Shown: positions 22,801 to 33,283 of the stretch, piece by piece
Layout: each line of letters opens with the position of its first letter
Position numbering within the stretch: the first letter of the stretch is position 1
Origin: Chondrus crispus
Taxonomy: Eukaryota > Rhodophyta > Florideophyceae > Gigartinales > Gigartinaceae
Direction of reading: 5' to 3'
NCBI RefSeq assembly: GCF_000350225.1
Contig: NW_005179159.1
Location: forward strand, 430,425 to 494,424
Length of the DNA stretch: 64,000 nucleotides
The notes under the pieces: model-generated
What the model was told of the DNA's origin: nothing
Database searches by the model: none
What the model saw: only the letters and a program-made list of their open reading frames with translations
Position numbers and translations under genes: made by a program

Positions 22801-23708
22801 CCTGGCCTTTTGCAGTCTTCATCCATCTCCAGGTTTAGTCGAATCGTCTCAGCACCTACAGTTACTTGTACATGGTGTTGGCCCAGATCAATGCACATTT
22901 GGGGCTCCTCTAACGACGGCATGCCACGATCACGTCGTACGGTGTTCCCGTAGAGACAAGGAAGTCCATCATGCTCACCAGCCCCCCAAACGAGACTAGG
23001 ACCTGGCGCAGTGATCTAACACAGGGGGAGCTCTTCTCATCTTCCACCATTATGTGCTTCTTCGTACTCTACGGCGTCAAAGACAGCCTCTTCATGAAAT
23101 TCGGCGACCTGATGTTAGGCACGGCACTCGAATCCAGTAGTGCTTGAGAATCAGTTCCATAAACTTGGAAAGTAACCAGACAAAGACGTCGCGGGAAGAC
23201 ATCCGGGTGGCCAGCAAAGCCGCGACAACGCTCCAATCCACTGGATGGAAGGCGCTTCATCTCCTTCCTTGCCCCTTCGGCGTCTCCACGGACAAGTTGT
23301 CCGAAGGTTAGACCAGATGGTGCATTCGCCAGCTCCGACACGATGTTTTACTTGCCGACGTGCTCCTGATGGGCCACCTTCTTTGAAACATTGCTCTTGT
23401 TCTGGCGTGCAGGATTGACTCTCGGCACCCTCAGAGCCCCGTTCCGGGCGAGTGTTCCGGTTGGTGCCAATGGAGTGGGACTCGGCAGCCCTGGAATCGA
23501 AACTTCTTCAAGGTTCTTTGATTGCTTCGGCAAGGCCTCTTCTTCGGCGTTGCGTTTCGTAGCTGCCACCAAGTCTCCCTTGGTGGACTAAGTTATGCAT
23601 GTGACCTGCTTTGGGTCCCTGGTGGCCTCGCCACCGGTGTCTTCGGCAGAAACGCCTGGCAAAGCGCCATTTTCGCTCCTGGCGCGAGCGTTTCCTTAAG
23701 GACGCGCA
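19885..23708 (-). pseudogene. Gypsy-1 pol: protease, RT, RNase H, integrase
   Basis: Domain order on the minus strand fits Gypsy. Protease is near 23341-23069 with ALLDSSAVPNI (DSS for the usual D-S/T-G). The RT palm follows from 22922 with WSFPVFIATKKDGKQHFCVD, continuing at 22196 with TLDLISGYWQVQ, FEVMPFGVMNAPSTFQRIMN and the intact catalytic YLDDLFIFS near 21956. RNase H is at 21423-21130, with ITDNQALHYAF and the primer-grip tail. Integrase has an HHCC zinc region (HDDIGHW...CEGC) near 20900-20760, then degraded core pieces down to 20154 and a C-terminal KHPRYTLLPPGVRYR-like block. An in-frame TGA at 22200 sits where a Trp is expected. Several frameshifts separate the domains. The open RT core makes the identity certain; the gene is dead. 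Confidence 0.9.
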
Positions 23709-24075
23709 TAAGAGCATGCCCAGCAGTTGGGGGTTTTGGGTCCAACCTAAAGAATGGGACAAGAATTGAAAATCCACACCCCAGCAGCGGTGGATCATGA
23801 TTCAATGATTATATTTTGGATTGGACTTGCCAAAAAGTGGGTCCAGAAAAGGCAAATTTGGATCCCCAGAGAACCGGATCCAATCCAAAATCAAACCTCT
23901 AAATCCGGATTGAATCCAGATGGGCCAACTCCCGCAAAATTAAAATACATCGAAACACCTGAATCCACGTTGCAGTTCGCGCTACAATAAATTTTACTCC
24001 TTCGTCAGACAATCTCAACGCACACCAGGCCTCATCACCGATCAGCTCATTAGCTCGAATCCCTTTGCCAAATCA

Positions 24076-25115
24076 ATGGGAGCTGGAAAAGGCTGGAGCC
24101 AACAGAAAAACGTAGTAGCGTGTCAGGCGTTCTTTCTGGCGTCTGAAAACAGCTGTAAAGGGAATAGACAGAAAAAGGGAAAGTTTGAGGAGTCGATTGA
24201 GGAGGAGTTCAGGAGTATTCTCGCTGACATTCACGCGAAAAATCCGGGTTCTGCTCCAGGAGCCACTCGAACTGGCTCTTCAATCTCACAGCGATTCAAA
24301 AGCATTCGAAAGGCGTGTTTAACGTTTTATGGCATTGTACGGAGAGTGTGGAATTCAAATCCAATCCGATCACCTTCTGAAGACGACGTTTTAAATGCTG
24401 CCACCGCTGTATATAATGATCGTGCGAATGTGTTTGATATGTACAGCTACTTTGGCAGTAGTACCATGAAGGTTGGAAAGCCATTTTTATATCTCAATTG
24501 CTACAAGTGGCTTCAGAACGCGTACCTCTGGAAGTTGATTATAGCTGCAGGCGACGCAAATATGATTGACAAGAAATCAACAGAGGAAGAAAATTTGAGT
24601 GAAGCCAGTTCTTTTTCTGGAGAACAAAAACCGATTGCGCGAACCGATAGCACTGCATCCGAGAGGCGTCCAGTTGGTACTAAAAGAGCAGCTACACAGG
24701 TGAATCAGCTCGCCGTTTTGGAGAGGGGGCGGCTGGAATAGAAGGCCTAGCTGACGAGAGCAAGAAGCGCAACAAAATCACTGCACAATTGCTGGAGTTA
24801 GAGAAGAAGAACTCGCGCATGTCCTTATTTCAGATGGAAGGAACGTCTCCAGAAATCCGCAACAGGTTTCTTGAAATTGAGCAGAAACGGATTCTCGTCG
24901 AAATGGAAGCCGAGCAGGAGGCTACTGAGACAGCCCGAAAGAATGTTCGAACAGAGCATCCGTCAGCGCATCCGTCAATTAGTGGTCCTCCAAATGACCA
25001 AACGGCCACGGCTAATACATTAGGGTCTTTGTCTCAGGTGAACACTGCACCCATTGAAGTGAGTATTGATAATAATCAAGCAAACATTGCTACGTGTGCC
25101 ATAGGCATTCTTTAG
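24076..25115 (+). pseudogene. PIF/Harbinger Myb/SANT-type accessory protein (ORF1)
   Basis: In PIF/Harbinger elements this protein binds transposon ends and helps import the transposase. The first frame (24076-24741) begins MGAGKGWSQQKNVVACQAFF, a trihelix/SANT-like opening. It contains SISQRFKSIRKACLTFYGIV and DVLNAATAVYND, then FLYLNCYKWLQNAYLW, typical of the NAM-associated family found beside such transposases. A TAG at 24739 and a frame change lead to 24789-25115, which supplies the coiled-coil tail (LLELEKKNSRMSLFQMEGTS and a Glu/Gln-rich helix). The gene is therefore split by one stop or shift but otherwise near full length. Confidence 0.8.
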
Positions 25116-26420
25116 TGTCACCTTGCTTGTATTATGCGCACTTCCGACCGCTACACAACTTCATCACATCCGAAGGAGACAGTTGGATACGCAAGCATAA
25201 AAGAAAAACAAACCACAGCGACACCGTCTGCCGACACACACACTCCACCCTTATCCCAAGCTTGACCCATTTATTCTCCAATTCCCCATTGAAAGCTATC
25301 TGTTGAAAATCTGCTCCCCCCTCACACTGAGTGCTCCCTCTTTTCCATCTCCTTTTCGTGCTTCTCATGATTTCCTTTACTCTCACTCTCTCACTATTGA
25401 GTAATCCCCCATGTTATATTTCCCTCTTGCTAAGCGATAAACTCCCTCAGCACCCCCTTGGCACCATTCCCCAACAAAATAACTTTGCCACATGTCTCAA
25501 TGGTCCACTCCCCCATTCATACACACTCCCGTCCCTCTTTTTGCCCTTCCTGAAACGCCTCCAAATGCACATTCGCAACCTTCTCTCCCGCACCACTTCT
25601 GACCATTCCTCACTTGGCCATCCCTTAAACATTGCCAAGAGCATTGTATCTGCCCCGTCGAACGAGCAAATTAGCTCCGCTTACTACAGCTCTGCCTGCT
25701 TCATACTTTTTGAAATTTTCTGTCCGAACCCAACAACTAAACTGTAAGCTCACTGGGGCGTCTCATCGTCCTTGGAAAGCAGTATCGCATACTCGCAGAC
25801 GACACACAGAGTCGTCATCAATTTTTCCGACGTTATCGGCGCAAATGGCGAGCCAGCGGCACGCCTACAAGGCGTTAGGGGACGCAGCCATGGCATCTTG
25901 AAGCAAGACGGCAGAATGGTTGGTGCAAAAGGCGAGACCAGAGGCCTGTTCCGTGTGAGGTGTGAGAGCGAGGTGGGCAACGGGGGACATTCCAAGGAGG
26001 GGGGTTCTGTTGAAAAATTGGGCGGTGTTGACAAGGTTGTTGCTCAGCAAGCACTTGTAGGCAGGCGTGAAGCGATAGACTGCAATGAGGCGGTCGGAAC
26101 CGGCAACGGTAAACGGCGTAGGGGGCTGGAGAGACGTCGAGAGCCAAGGCGGAGAAAACGGGGCGTCGAGGGTGGGGTTTTCGCAGTGGGTGTTAAAGGC
26201 GTGGCGGAGATGCGGGGATAGATGTTCGGGGCGAGAAGGGATGGGATGAGACGGGAACGCGGGAGATGGGTCAAAATTGATGGATTTGGGCATCACAAAA
26301 TTTGCTTTTGTGTTTTTCGGATTCGACTAGTATTGACCTCACCCCGCCTCACTTCCATGCATTCAATGATATCATTACGTTCGTTTCTCAAAAAACCACT
26401 ACCGCAGACAATGATGATGC
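25116..26420 (+). other. spacer between the two PIF/Harbinger genes
   Basis: 1.3 kb between ORF1 and the transposase. The first half (about 25190-25745) is pyrimidine-rich on the plus strand; the second is G-rich. Open frames on both strands appear to follow base composition and show no family features. Confidence 0.5.
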
Positions 26421-27668
26421 CATGGCAGCATCATTGTGGACACAACTGACAGCACAAGCTATATCGCTTGTCAACGTACAGCGCGGATTGCACCCAGGGA
26501 GATCGCGAAACATTGAGCGGGAATTTGCAGATGGGCATCTTCGAATCATGGTTGATTACTTTTGGCCATCAACACAAATACGGTCAGATGGTTCAAACAT
26601 GAGGGGCCCGTGTATACAGAAGAACAGTTCGAACGAAGATTTCGTATGCCACGAAGAATGTTCAACAAAATTTTGGAGGCCACGACAGCTGATAGTTCCT
26701 ACCTGCGCGCTGGTTTGCAACTTAATTGCACCGGAAGTCTTGGTGCATCTCCTCTTCAGAAAGTAGTGGCTGCTCTTCGACAGCTTGCGTATGGATGTAG
26801 CGCAGACAGTCTTGACGAATACTGTCGCCTAGGGGAATGTACAGCATTGCGCTGGATGAAGGAGTTTTTTCGGTCAGTGGTTTCCTGCTTCGAGGGAGAG
26901 TTTCTGCGTGAGCCTACAGAGGAAGAGCTCATGATGATAGAAAGGCAATTTGCCGGTGTGGGCTTTCCGGGGGCATTGCTTGCGTAGATTGTGCTGGTTG
27001 GCAATGGGGCAATTGTCCAAAAGGTCTACAGGGAATAATTGTTGGCAATGACGGGGTTCCTACTCTTCGCATGGAGGTAGTCTCTGATCTGAATCTACGT
27101 ATTTGTCACCTTGCGTTCGGACTACCAGTCGTTACGAATGACCTGAACATTTTCTCCGTGAGTGACCATTTCGGTAGGATCTTGTCTGGTGATTTTCCGA
27201 CTATAGCTGTCAACTGTACTGTCGATGGCGAGGCGTTTAATTGGCTATACTACCTAGCGGACGGCATCTATCCCAATTACAAGGAGTTCGCAAAAACGCT
27301 ACGGGCCCCAACAACGAGGAAGGAGAAAGCATACAGGGCCATACACAAGGGAGCGAGAAGGTCAGTAGAAAGAGATTTTGGTGTTCCTTTCAAGCAGTTT
27401 GCAATATTATTTCTTCCGGGTCGTTTATGGTTTAGTGACGAGATGACGTTTGTGATAGGCATGCTGTATTTTGCGCAATATGATAGTCGGGGTGCGTCTC
27501 GAGGGGTTCGTAGGGGATGGAATAGGTGGCACGCGTGCATCAAACCAAGAACCGGACTTCAACAGTGAGTATGTTTCTATCGACGCAGGAATGCTTGGGC
27601 TATCAGCCACCGGTTCAGGTAATTTTAAGTCATCGGATGAGCACTATAGGTTAAAAACGCGTTGTTGA
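26421..27668 (+). pseudogene. PIF/Harbinger DDE_Tnp_4 transposase
   Basis: This would cut and rejoin the element using a DDE triad. The likely start is 26421 (MAASLWTQLTAQ). A shift near 26563 leads into RRFRMPRRMFNKILEAT and VAALRQLAYGCSADSLDEYC. A second shift near 26970 opens ACVDCAGWQWGN (first Asp), FGLPVVTNDLNIF (second Asp) and WLYYLADGIYPNYKEF, then ARRSVERDFGVPFKQF (Glu). A third shift near 27460 leads to the C-terminal frame that ends at 27668. All three catalytic residues are present, but the frame is broken three times. With ORF1 upstream and matching terminal repeats, this copy was recently complete in structure. Confidence 0.88.
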
Positions 27669-28050
27669 ATCATGTTTGGAACAAACATGGGTCGAAGTGA
27701 AAAGTGGTGTCACCAGTTGGCAGAATAAAATGAGTGAAAGATCACAGGTGCCAATTCTTGATGGCGGAGACCTTGACGAGACCTGTGCAATGCACACTGA
27801 GTACGCTTGTCAAATTAATTTTCATGAACATCGTCCCGCGCATGCGCATTACTAACCAAAATAACGCTTCTACGTACAGTTCTTGCCCGAAACCGGATAA
27901 AATTATGTACTGCTGGAGTAGAAAGCGCACGGATTCGATATTGGCAAGTAATGGGTTTTGGGGGAAAGGTCGAACACGGGGAGACAATTCATGAAGGTTC
28001 TGTACGTGAATTTTCAAGAAGCAACAGGCACCGCCGTACAAAAGGATGAG

Positions 28051-29095
28051 TGTAGTGCAATGCGCCTGTCAGGCAGAGACCGCGGTCCGATGGTCCAGAA
28101 AAAACAACAACAGCAACAAAAAGAAGAACTGCCGTCGGCACAGCGCTACGGAGTGTCCGACTCTCCCTTCTCCGTTTAAACGAACTTGCGACTCGTAGTA
28201 GCTCAGATCCCTGATGGGGGGCACAGAAAAACAGCCCGGCCCGGGATCGATGTGGTAGAGACTTGCCAAGAGAACTGCTCGACGAGTATGGGGTGGGGCG
28301 TGTACTTAGGTACCCCGGTTCCACTGGGTTGTAAGGCCAATGCTCGTTGAGCGTGTTCAGCACCTTGTAACGAGACAAGGCCTTCGACGAGGGCGTCGCA
28401 ACGCAGCCCGACGGGATGAAATGAAAGTAGCAACGCTACACCAACTATGCCGCCCGATGGCTCGAAACACCTTCACCGGTTCGGTCGCAACCGAGGCCGA
28501 TGGCACCAACACTGGCTTGTACACGCGGCAAAGCTCTTCGAGGGAGACGTCGTTGCAACAGTCTCCGTCTGAAAATAGGTCACAGTAGCAGCGCTACGTC
28601 AACTGTGTCGCCCGAAGGCCAAGACACCTACACCGGTTCGGTCGCAACCAATACCGATTGTACCAACACAAGATAACGGAAAATAGGTAGAATTAGAGAT
28701 AGAAAAGAACAGCGAAATAATGGAAAAGGAAAGGGAACCCCCGGGAGCAAAGGATAAAGTAATCTGCAGTAGAAGGGAATGTCTTGTGAAAGACGGACTT
28801 CGACCAAGGCGGTATCAGACTCTGGCAACTCCGGTTACCTTTACTGAGTTGGTGGTCAGTGGGCTAAGGTATATATCGCCCCTGCGGAGCCACTACAGTA
28901 GCTCGCGGCGCTAGATCTTAGATCAATTCTAATGTCAGCAAAATTAATGCCAACTAATTAACTCAATAAAATGAAATAATTAAAAATTAAAACTGTGCAA
29001 TTATTCACACGTGTGTCCCCCAACCCGGACTACTTGTCATATCCAATTATTTTCCTTTCACTTCACCCCCCTGTAGAGCCCTGTATTTCACTACA
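28051..29095 (-). repeat. solo LTR-like element inserted in the PIF element
   Basis: 1045 bp, beginning and ending with inverted TGTAGTG-AAT (TG...CA ends). It is flanked by the perfect 5-bp duplication ATGAG at 28046-28050 and 29096-29100. A TATATA promoter-like motif lies near 28870. It is the inverted homologue of 32268-33283. A solo LTR is the simplest reading. The unusually long terminal inverted match (about 11 bp) leaves a TIR-type non-autonomous element possible. Confidence 0.85.
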
Positions 29096-29268
29096 ATGAG
29101 GTCGAAAAGATTGGCCTGCTCATATTCACTTTTCTGTGCACTGGTACGGACCAACCTTCTTCTTCAAGTTGTAAACACCCGTTAAGTCAGGAGGGCAACA
29201 TGGGGAAATCTCGTCCGCGGAGGAGGGCAACCGAGTTTTGCATCTTTAAAAGAAGGGCAGAGCTTGAC

Positions 29269-29776
29269 AACCAAACACTCATCCCGCCACATGCCTTCCT
29301 CTAACGCCCACCCGAACCCAACCCTGAACTCGAATCCTAGCCCCTTCTACCAACCCCGCTTCGCGCTTCACCCCCCTCCACGCCGCCAAAGCTTCGTCTC
29401 CATCACAGCCCACCTCCAAGCAACGCCATTGCCCCACCTCCATCCGTGTGGCGCCTCCATCCTTCCTACCCTACCCGCAGTCCCACCTCTTCCCCCAACC
29501 TCCTTTCCGTCTTCCGCTTGAGAACCAAACACTCATCCCCACCGCATGCCCTCCTCCAACGCCCACCTGATCCCAACTCTGAACCCGAATCTTAGCCCCT
29601 TCTACCAACCCCGCTTCACGCTTCACACCCCTGCACGCCGCCAAACCTTCGTCTCCACCACAGCCCACCTCCAATCAACCCCATTACTCCCCACCTCCAT
29701 CCGTCTGGCGCCTCCACCATTCCTACCCTACCCGCAGTCCCACTTCCACCCCCCATTCCCCCCTCTGTGCAGGCAC
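29269..29776. repeat. 254-bp tandem duplication, C-rich
   Basis: Two units starting at 29269 and 29523 (AACCAAACACTCATCCC), strongly biased to C on the plus strand. They lie near the right end of the PIF element. Frames across it are open because of composition, without coding features. Confidence 0.85.
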
Positions 29777-30110
29777 GTGAGCTGTTCTTTCCGGGCGGAT
29801 GTACCGTGAGCGGGCAGTTTTCGCGGTGGGGGGTGAGGAGGTGATGGTGGGGGTGTGATGCTTGGTGCAGATACGTCAGCTGTTCTTTCGGGACGCATGT
29901 GTACCGTGAGCGGGCAGTTTTTGTGTGATTATGTTTTTCGGAGTCGCCCACTGCATGTGGTTGAAAGGACTGCTGGGGTTCAAGCACACAAAATCCATTT
30001 CCTGGGAGAGACGGAACTTCAAAATTTGGAACCAAAATTTTTCTACCGACCGTATTGCGACAAGTGTTCTAAAATTGGATTGGATTCGCAAACTGCTGGG
30101 CATGCTCTAA

Positions 30111-30973
30111 GGCACATTATTTCTTGCAAAGCGTGACCAGCACGTCTTGGTCGTGTGTGCAATCTTCCCACACGTCGGGCAACGAGTATCACGGTGTGGG
30201 TGGGAACGAAAACGGATCACTGAATGCCCTGGTTCCTTGCAATATGAACATGTCCCACTCGTGTCACTGTCCCCTCGCGTCTGTCTTTTCTTCATCATCA
30301 ACGACAGCTCCGCCAGCTGGTTAGTGATAGCATCTACCTTGATCTCGAGCTTGTCTTGTCGAAGATCCACATCAGAAAGCAACAATACACGCTTGGGCGT
30401 CACAGGTTCAACGGACTGCGCAGCAATTTTCGCGGCCTTGAACGCGTCACGGCTTGCAGCAAAGTCCTACACGGTCTTCATCAGTTCTTCGTACGTCGCC
30501 GGAGAACGATAGATCGCGAACTGAACAACGTCTAAATATGCCATTACGGCATTGCGGAGCAAGCCGTACTTTGCTTTGTTGTTGAAACCAGCTCTCCCGA
30601 GCTTGTCCATTTCAGCCATCGAAACGAGCAAGTTCCCACCGTCAAGTTGGAAACTCATAGTCTTCTGGATGTTTTCTTCGGGCCTCCGTGTCTCCGAAAA
30701 GCGGTCAGACAGGGCGCTCTTCACACCTGCCCAGTTACTGGCGGCCTTGGTCAGACTCCCAACATGTCTATACGTGCCATAATAAGGGTCGAACGCGGCA
30801 CCCTCAAGGTGGCATGAGATAGCCCCTGCCTTCTCTTCGTCAGGCTTGCCGCGCATAATGATGTTCTCGTATTCAAACACAAACTTGGAAACATCTGACC
30901 CGTTCCACCCATCGTAGGTATCATGGGTACGGCCCGCACTTGCGTCTGCCTCGGCCCTCCACAAGAGTACCAT
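30111..30973 (-). pseudogene. Gypsy-1 gag
   Basis: Particle protein of Gypsy-1. The minus-strand frame from 30973 to 30467 contains YDGWNGSDVSKFVFEYENI and a retrotransposon-gag capsid region (AISCHLEGAAFD, WAGVKSALSDRF). After a TAG and frame change, 30403 down to the junction gives two zinc knuckles: CSYCKEPGHSVIRF, with a displaced last Cys, and the canonical CPTCGKIAHTTKTC. The ATG at 30973 overlaps the last base of the LTR, so the real start may be further in. Downstream the frame runs into the PIF element; across the excised site it meets a TAA a few codons later. Confidence 0.85.
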
Positions 30974-31250
30974 GTTGCAACGTAAAAAGGGGGAGGCCGT
31001 TGGTTTTTTCGTTTGGGGGAGCGTAGTCTTCGCTGGTGACGTCCGTTCTTTCTTTTTCCTTCCTCGCGTCCGCCGCGCCTCTCACCTTTCACGCTTTTAT
31101 GGGCGTCATTCTTTTAAAAGAGTCCACGCGTCTTGCCCAGATTCCCCGGACCGTGCGCATGCACTTCCCTAAAACTCACATAAAATCTCATCCTACATTA
31201 TAAAATCTCGCTCTACAGTAAAATTCAAAATTTCCCTAAACTTCTCTTAC
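30973..31250 (-). repeat. 5' LTR of Gypsy-1
   Basis: About 278 bp, diverged direct copy of 17558-17841. Its inner end (CAACA, element sense) abuts TGGTACTCTTG, a plausible primer-binding site. Confidence 0.8.
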
Positions 31251-32267
31251 TGTAAAGAAAGTCTGCTGTGGGTAGCGGCTACTGTAAGGGGACAGGGATC
31301 CGGGCGTTCCTCTGAGAGGTTAAAACCTTGGCACGGGCCCCATTCCAGTAAACGGGAGGCAGACTCACCTACCATTCCTTTACGGCTCTTAGCTATTCCC
31401 GTCAACCGTTTCCCATGGCGCCCATGCTACTAACCTGTGACCGGCCGTACGGTCTCAACACAGCCGAACGACTGCGCGTCATTGGCTATGTGTGGCTTCC
31501 CTCTTTTCGTGTCTGTCGCAGGCTAATCTCGTTCCTCACCCTGCCCCCTCTTCCGTCGTTCCTGTAATATAGCCCGCTTCTGCATCCATACAAGCCACCA
31601 CGGTCAGGGGAGTCGGGCGCACGTGAGGTTTCAGTCCTCGTGCGCGCTCCTTGGCCCATCCCTTCTCTGCCACCATGGCAAAAAGAAAACAGACGCTGCT
31701 AAGAGGCAACGGTAGGAAAGCTCTACGGAACGATCTGGGCATGAATGTCGCCTGACTGACAAGACGAGATCAATACCATCGAGATCAAGTCGTGTTCGAA
31801 CTATCTTCAAGAACTAACGTCATCAAAGTTTCTAAGTCAAGTTTTGTGGCCACTCGTCCATGTAACTAAGACCGTCGCGATCAACTCAGGTTTTAATTAT
31901 CACCAAGAACCAACATCATTATGGTTTCCAAGTCCAGTGCCGCAGCCTCCCTTCCCCATAACTACCACTACTGGTAGTTATGGGGAAGGGAGGCTACCGC
32001 TTGTGCCTACTGCCAACCCATAAGCTTATGGGTTAGCAGTAGGCACAAGCGGTATGACGTCACGCGTAACGAGTTTGCAGTGCTCGCAGGACACCAAATT
32101 CCCGAGCTACTTCTCCGCAGAGAAGACTGCGAACTATTCGTATAAGACCTAGCGCGTATTTGTCAAACGAACTGAGTGAACGACTTAGGTCGCCACAACA
32201 CCATTCGAGATGCATCTCGCATGATGTTGTGGAGACTTAAGTCGACTTAAGATTACCTCGCAGATCT
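31251..32267. other. no gene seen; palindrome-rich
   Basis: No coding features recognised. The stretch contains the abutting palindrome pair at 31945-32054 and an imperfect inverted repeat at 32183-32242 centred on ATGCAT (about 30-bp arms with a few mismatches). Confidence 0.6.
31945..32054. repeat. two directly abutting palindromes
   Basis: The first (31945-31994) has 23-bp perfect arms starting GCCTCCCTTCCCC and a 4-nt loop. The second (31995-32054) has 30-bp arms with one mismatch and no loop, centred on AAGCTT. No base separates them and their sequences are unrelated. Confidence 0.95.
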
Positions 32268-33283
32268 TGTAGTGCAATACCCGTCTCGGGTAGGGGGGTG
32301 AAAGGAAATGAGAAAAGGAAAATAATTGGATACTGTGGTCCGAGCTGGAGGACACACGTGTGCAACGACGCGCACGATTATTTTAATTATTTAATTCTAT
32401 GTACAAATTTGATCTAGAATCTAGAGCCGGGAGCTACTGTACTCGCCCCGGCGGGGCTATATAGCATAGTGCAGTTACCAATCCAAGTGAGTAATGGTAA
32501 CCCGAGTTGCCGGAGTTAGATCTCTCCTTCGTCGAAGACCGCTTCCGTTCACGCGACGCGCTTCACTTCTACGCTGCTAACGACATCCTTTATTGCTCGG
32601 GGTCCCATTCCTTTTCCTTATACTTTTACCTTTTCTATCTCTACATCTATTTCTCCCTTAATTGTGTTGGTTTCATTGGAGTCGGTCGCGACCGATCCAG
32701 TGTTGGTGTGATTGCCATCGGGCTGCACGTAGGTCGTAGCGATGCTACAGTGACCTGTTCCGTGGGAAGGCTGTTGTAACGACGCCTCCTTCGAAGGTCT
32801 TATCATACAAGGCAGTGTTGGTGCCATCAGCTGCGATTGCGATCGCATTGGTGTCGGTGTTTTGCCATCGGGCAACACGTTGGTCGTAGCGTTGCTACAT
32901 AGTTACGTTCTCGCCGGGTAGTGCTAATCGAGCCCCCGTCGAAGACCTTGAATTATACGAAATGTGCTGAAGACGCTCGTCGAGCATTGACTTACAACGC
33001 AGCGAACCGCGGTTACATTCTCGTAGACAAGCCCAACCCGCACTCGCCGAGCACTCAAGTCTTCACAAGTCTCTACCACCATTATCCTCCCGGGCCGGGC
33101 ATCTTTCCTTACTCCCCCCGTCGGAGTTGAGCTATTGTGGGCTGCAAGCCCACACAAGGGGAAAGGGAGTCTCGAACGCTCTGTAGCGCGTGCCATCGGT
33201 AGTGCTTGTTTCTGTTGCTGTTTTTGTTCTTTTTGTTTGACTGTCGGACTGTGTTCGCGGCCTGCCAGGCACATCGCATTACA
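32268..33283 (+). repeat. second copy of the 1-kb LTR-like repeat
   Basis: Homologous over its full length, in opposite orientation, to 28051-29095. It starts TGTAGTGCAATA and ends GCATTACA, with TATATA near 32459. The flanks (GATCT and GGGAT) do not match, so it is not a clean solo insertion. The following bases GGGATGGAGCTTGG could be a primer-binding site of a truncated full element. Confidence 0.8.

Larger units (their letters stand above)
23712..30107 (+). mobile_element. PIF/Harbinger transposon inserted in Gypsy-1
   Basis: 6396-bp element with 17-bp terminal inverted repeats (GAGCATGCCCAGCAGTT at 23712 and its complement ending at 30107). It is flanked by the 3-bp duplication TAA at 23709-23711 and 30108-30110, the classical PIF/Harbinger target. 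Joining the flanks restores continuity between Gypsy-1 gag and its downstream part. It carries both expected plus-strand genes: a Myb/SANT-type DNA-binding ORF and a DDE transposase. Its right half contains a later LTR-like insertion and a C-rich tandem duplication. Confidence 0.92.
17558..31250 (-). mobile_element. Gypsy-1 LTR retrotransposon, minus strand, with nested insertions
   Basis: Direct repeats at 17558-17841 and 30973-31250 bracket a minus-strand Gypsy gag and pol. The upper repeat ends (element sense) in CAACA, followed at once by TGGTACTCTTG, a plausible primer-binding site. The lower repeat is preceded (element sense) by GGCGAGGGGGGTCA, a plausible polypurine tract. Together these fix the orientation. 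Gag at 30973-30111 and pol at 23708-19885 are separated by a 6.4-kb PIF/Harbinger element. No matching target duplication was found (GTCTA against TGTAA), so an end may be altered. Between the end of pol and the lower LTR lie 2 kb of GC-rich sequence with a possible LINE fragment. Confidence 0.85.

Noticed and set aside
29264-30035. Pro/Ser/Leu-rich ORFs in the C-rich tandem duplication
   Set aside because: Low-complexity translation of a biased repeat; no start context or family feature.
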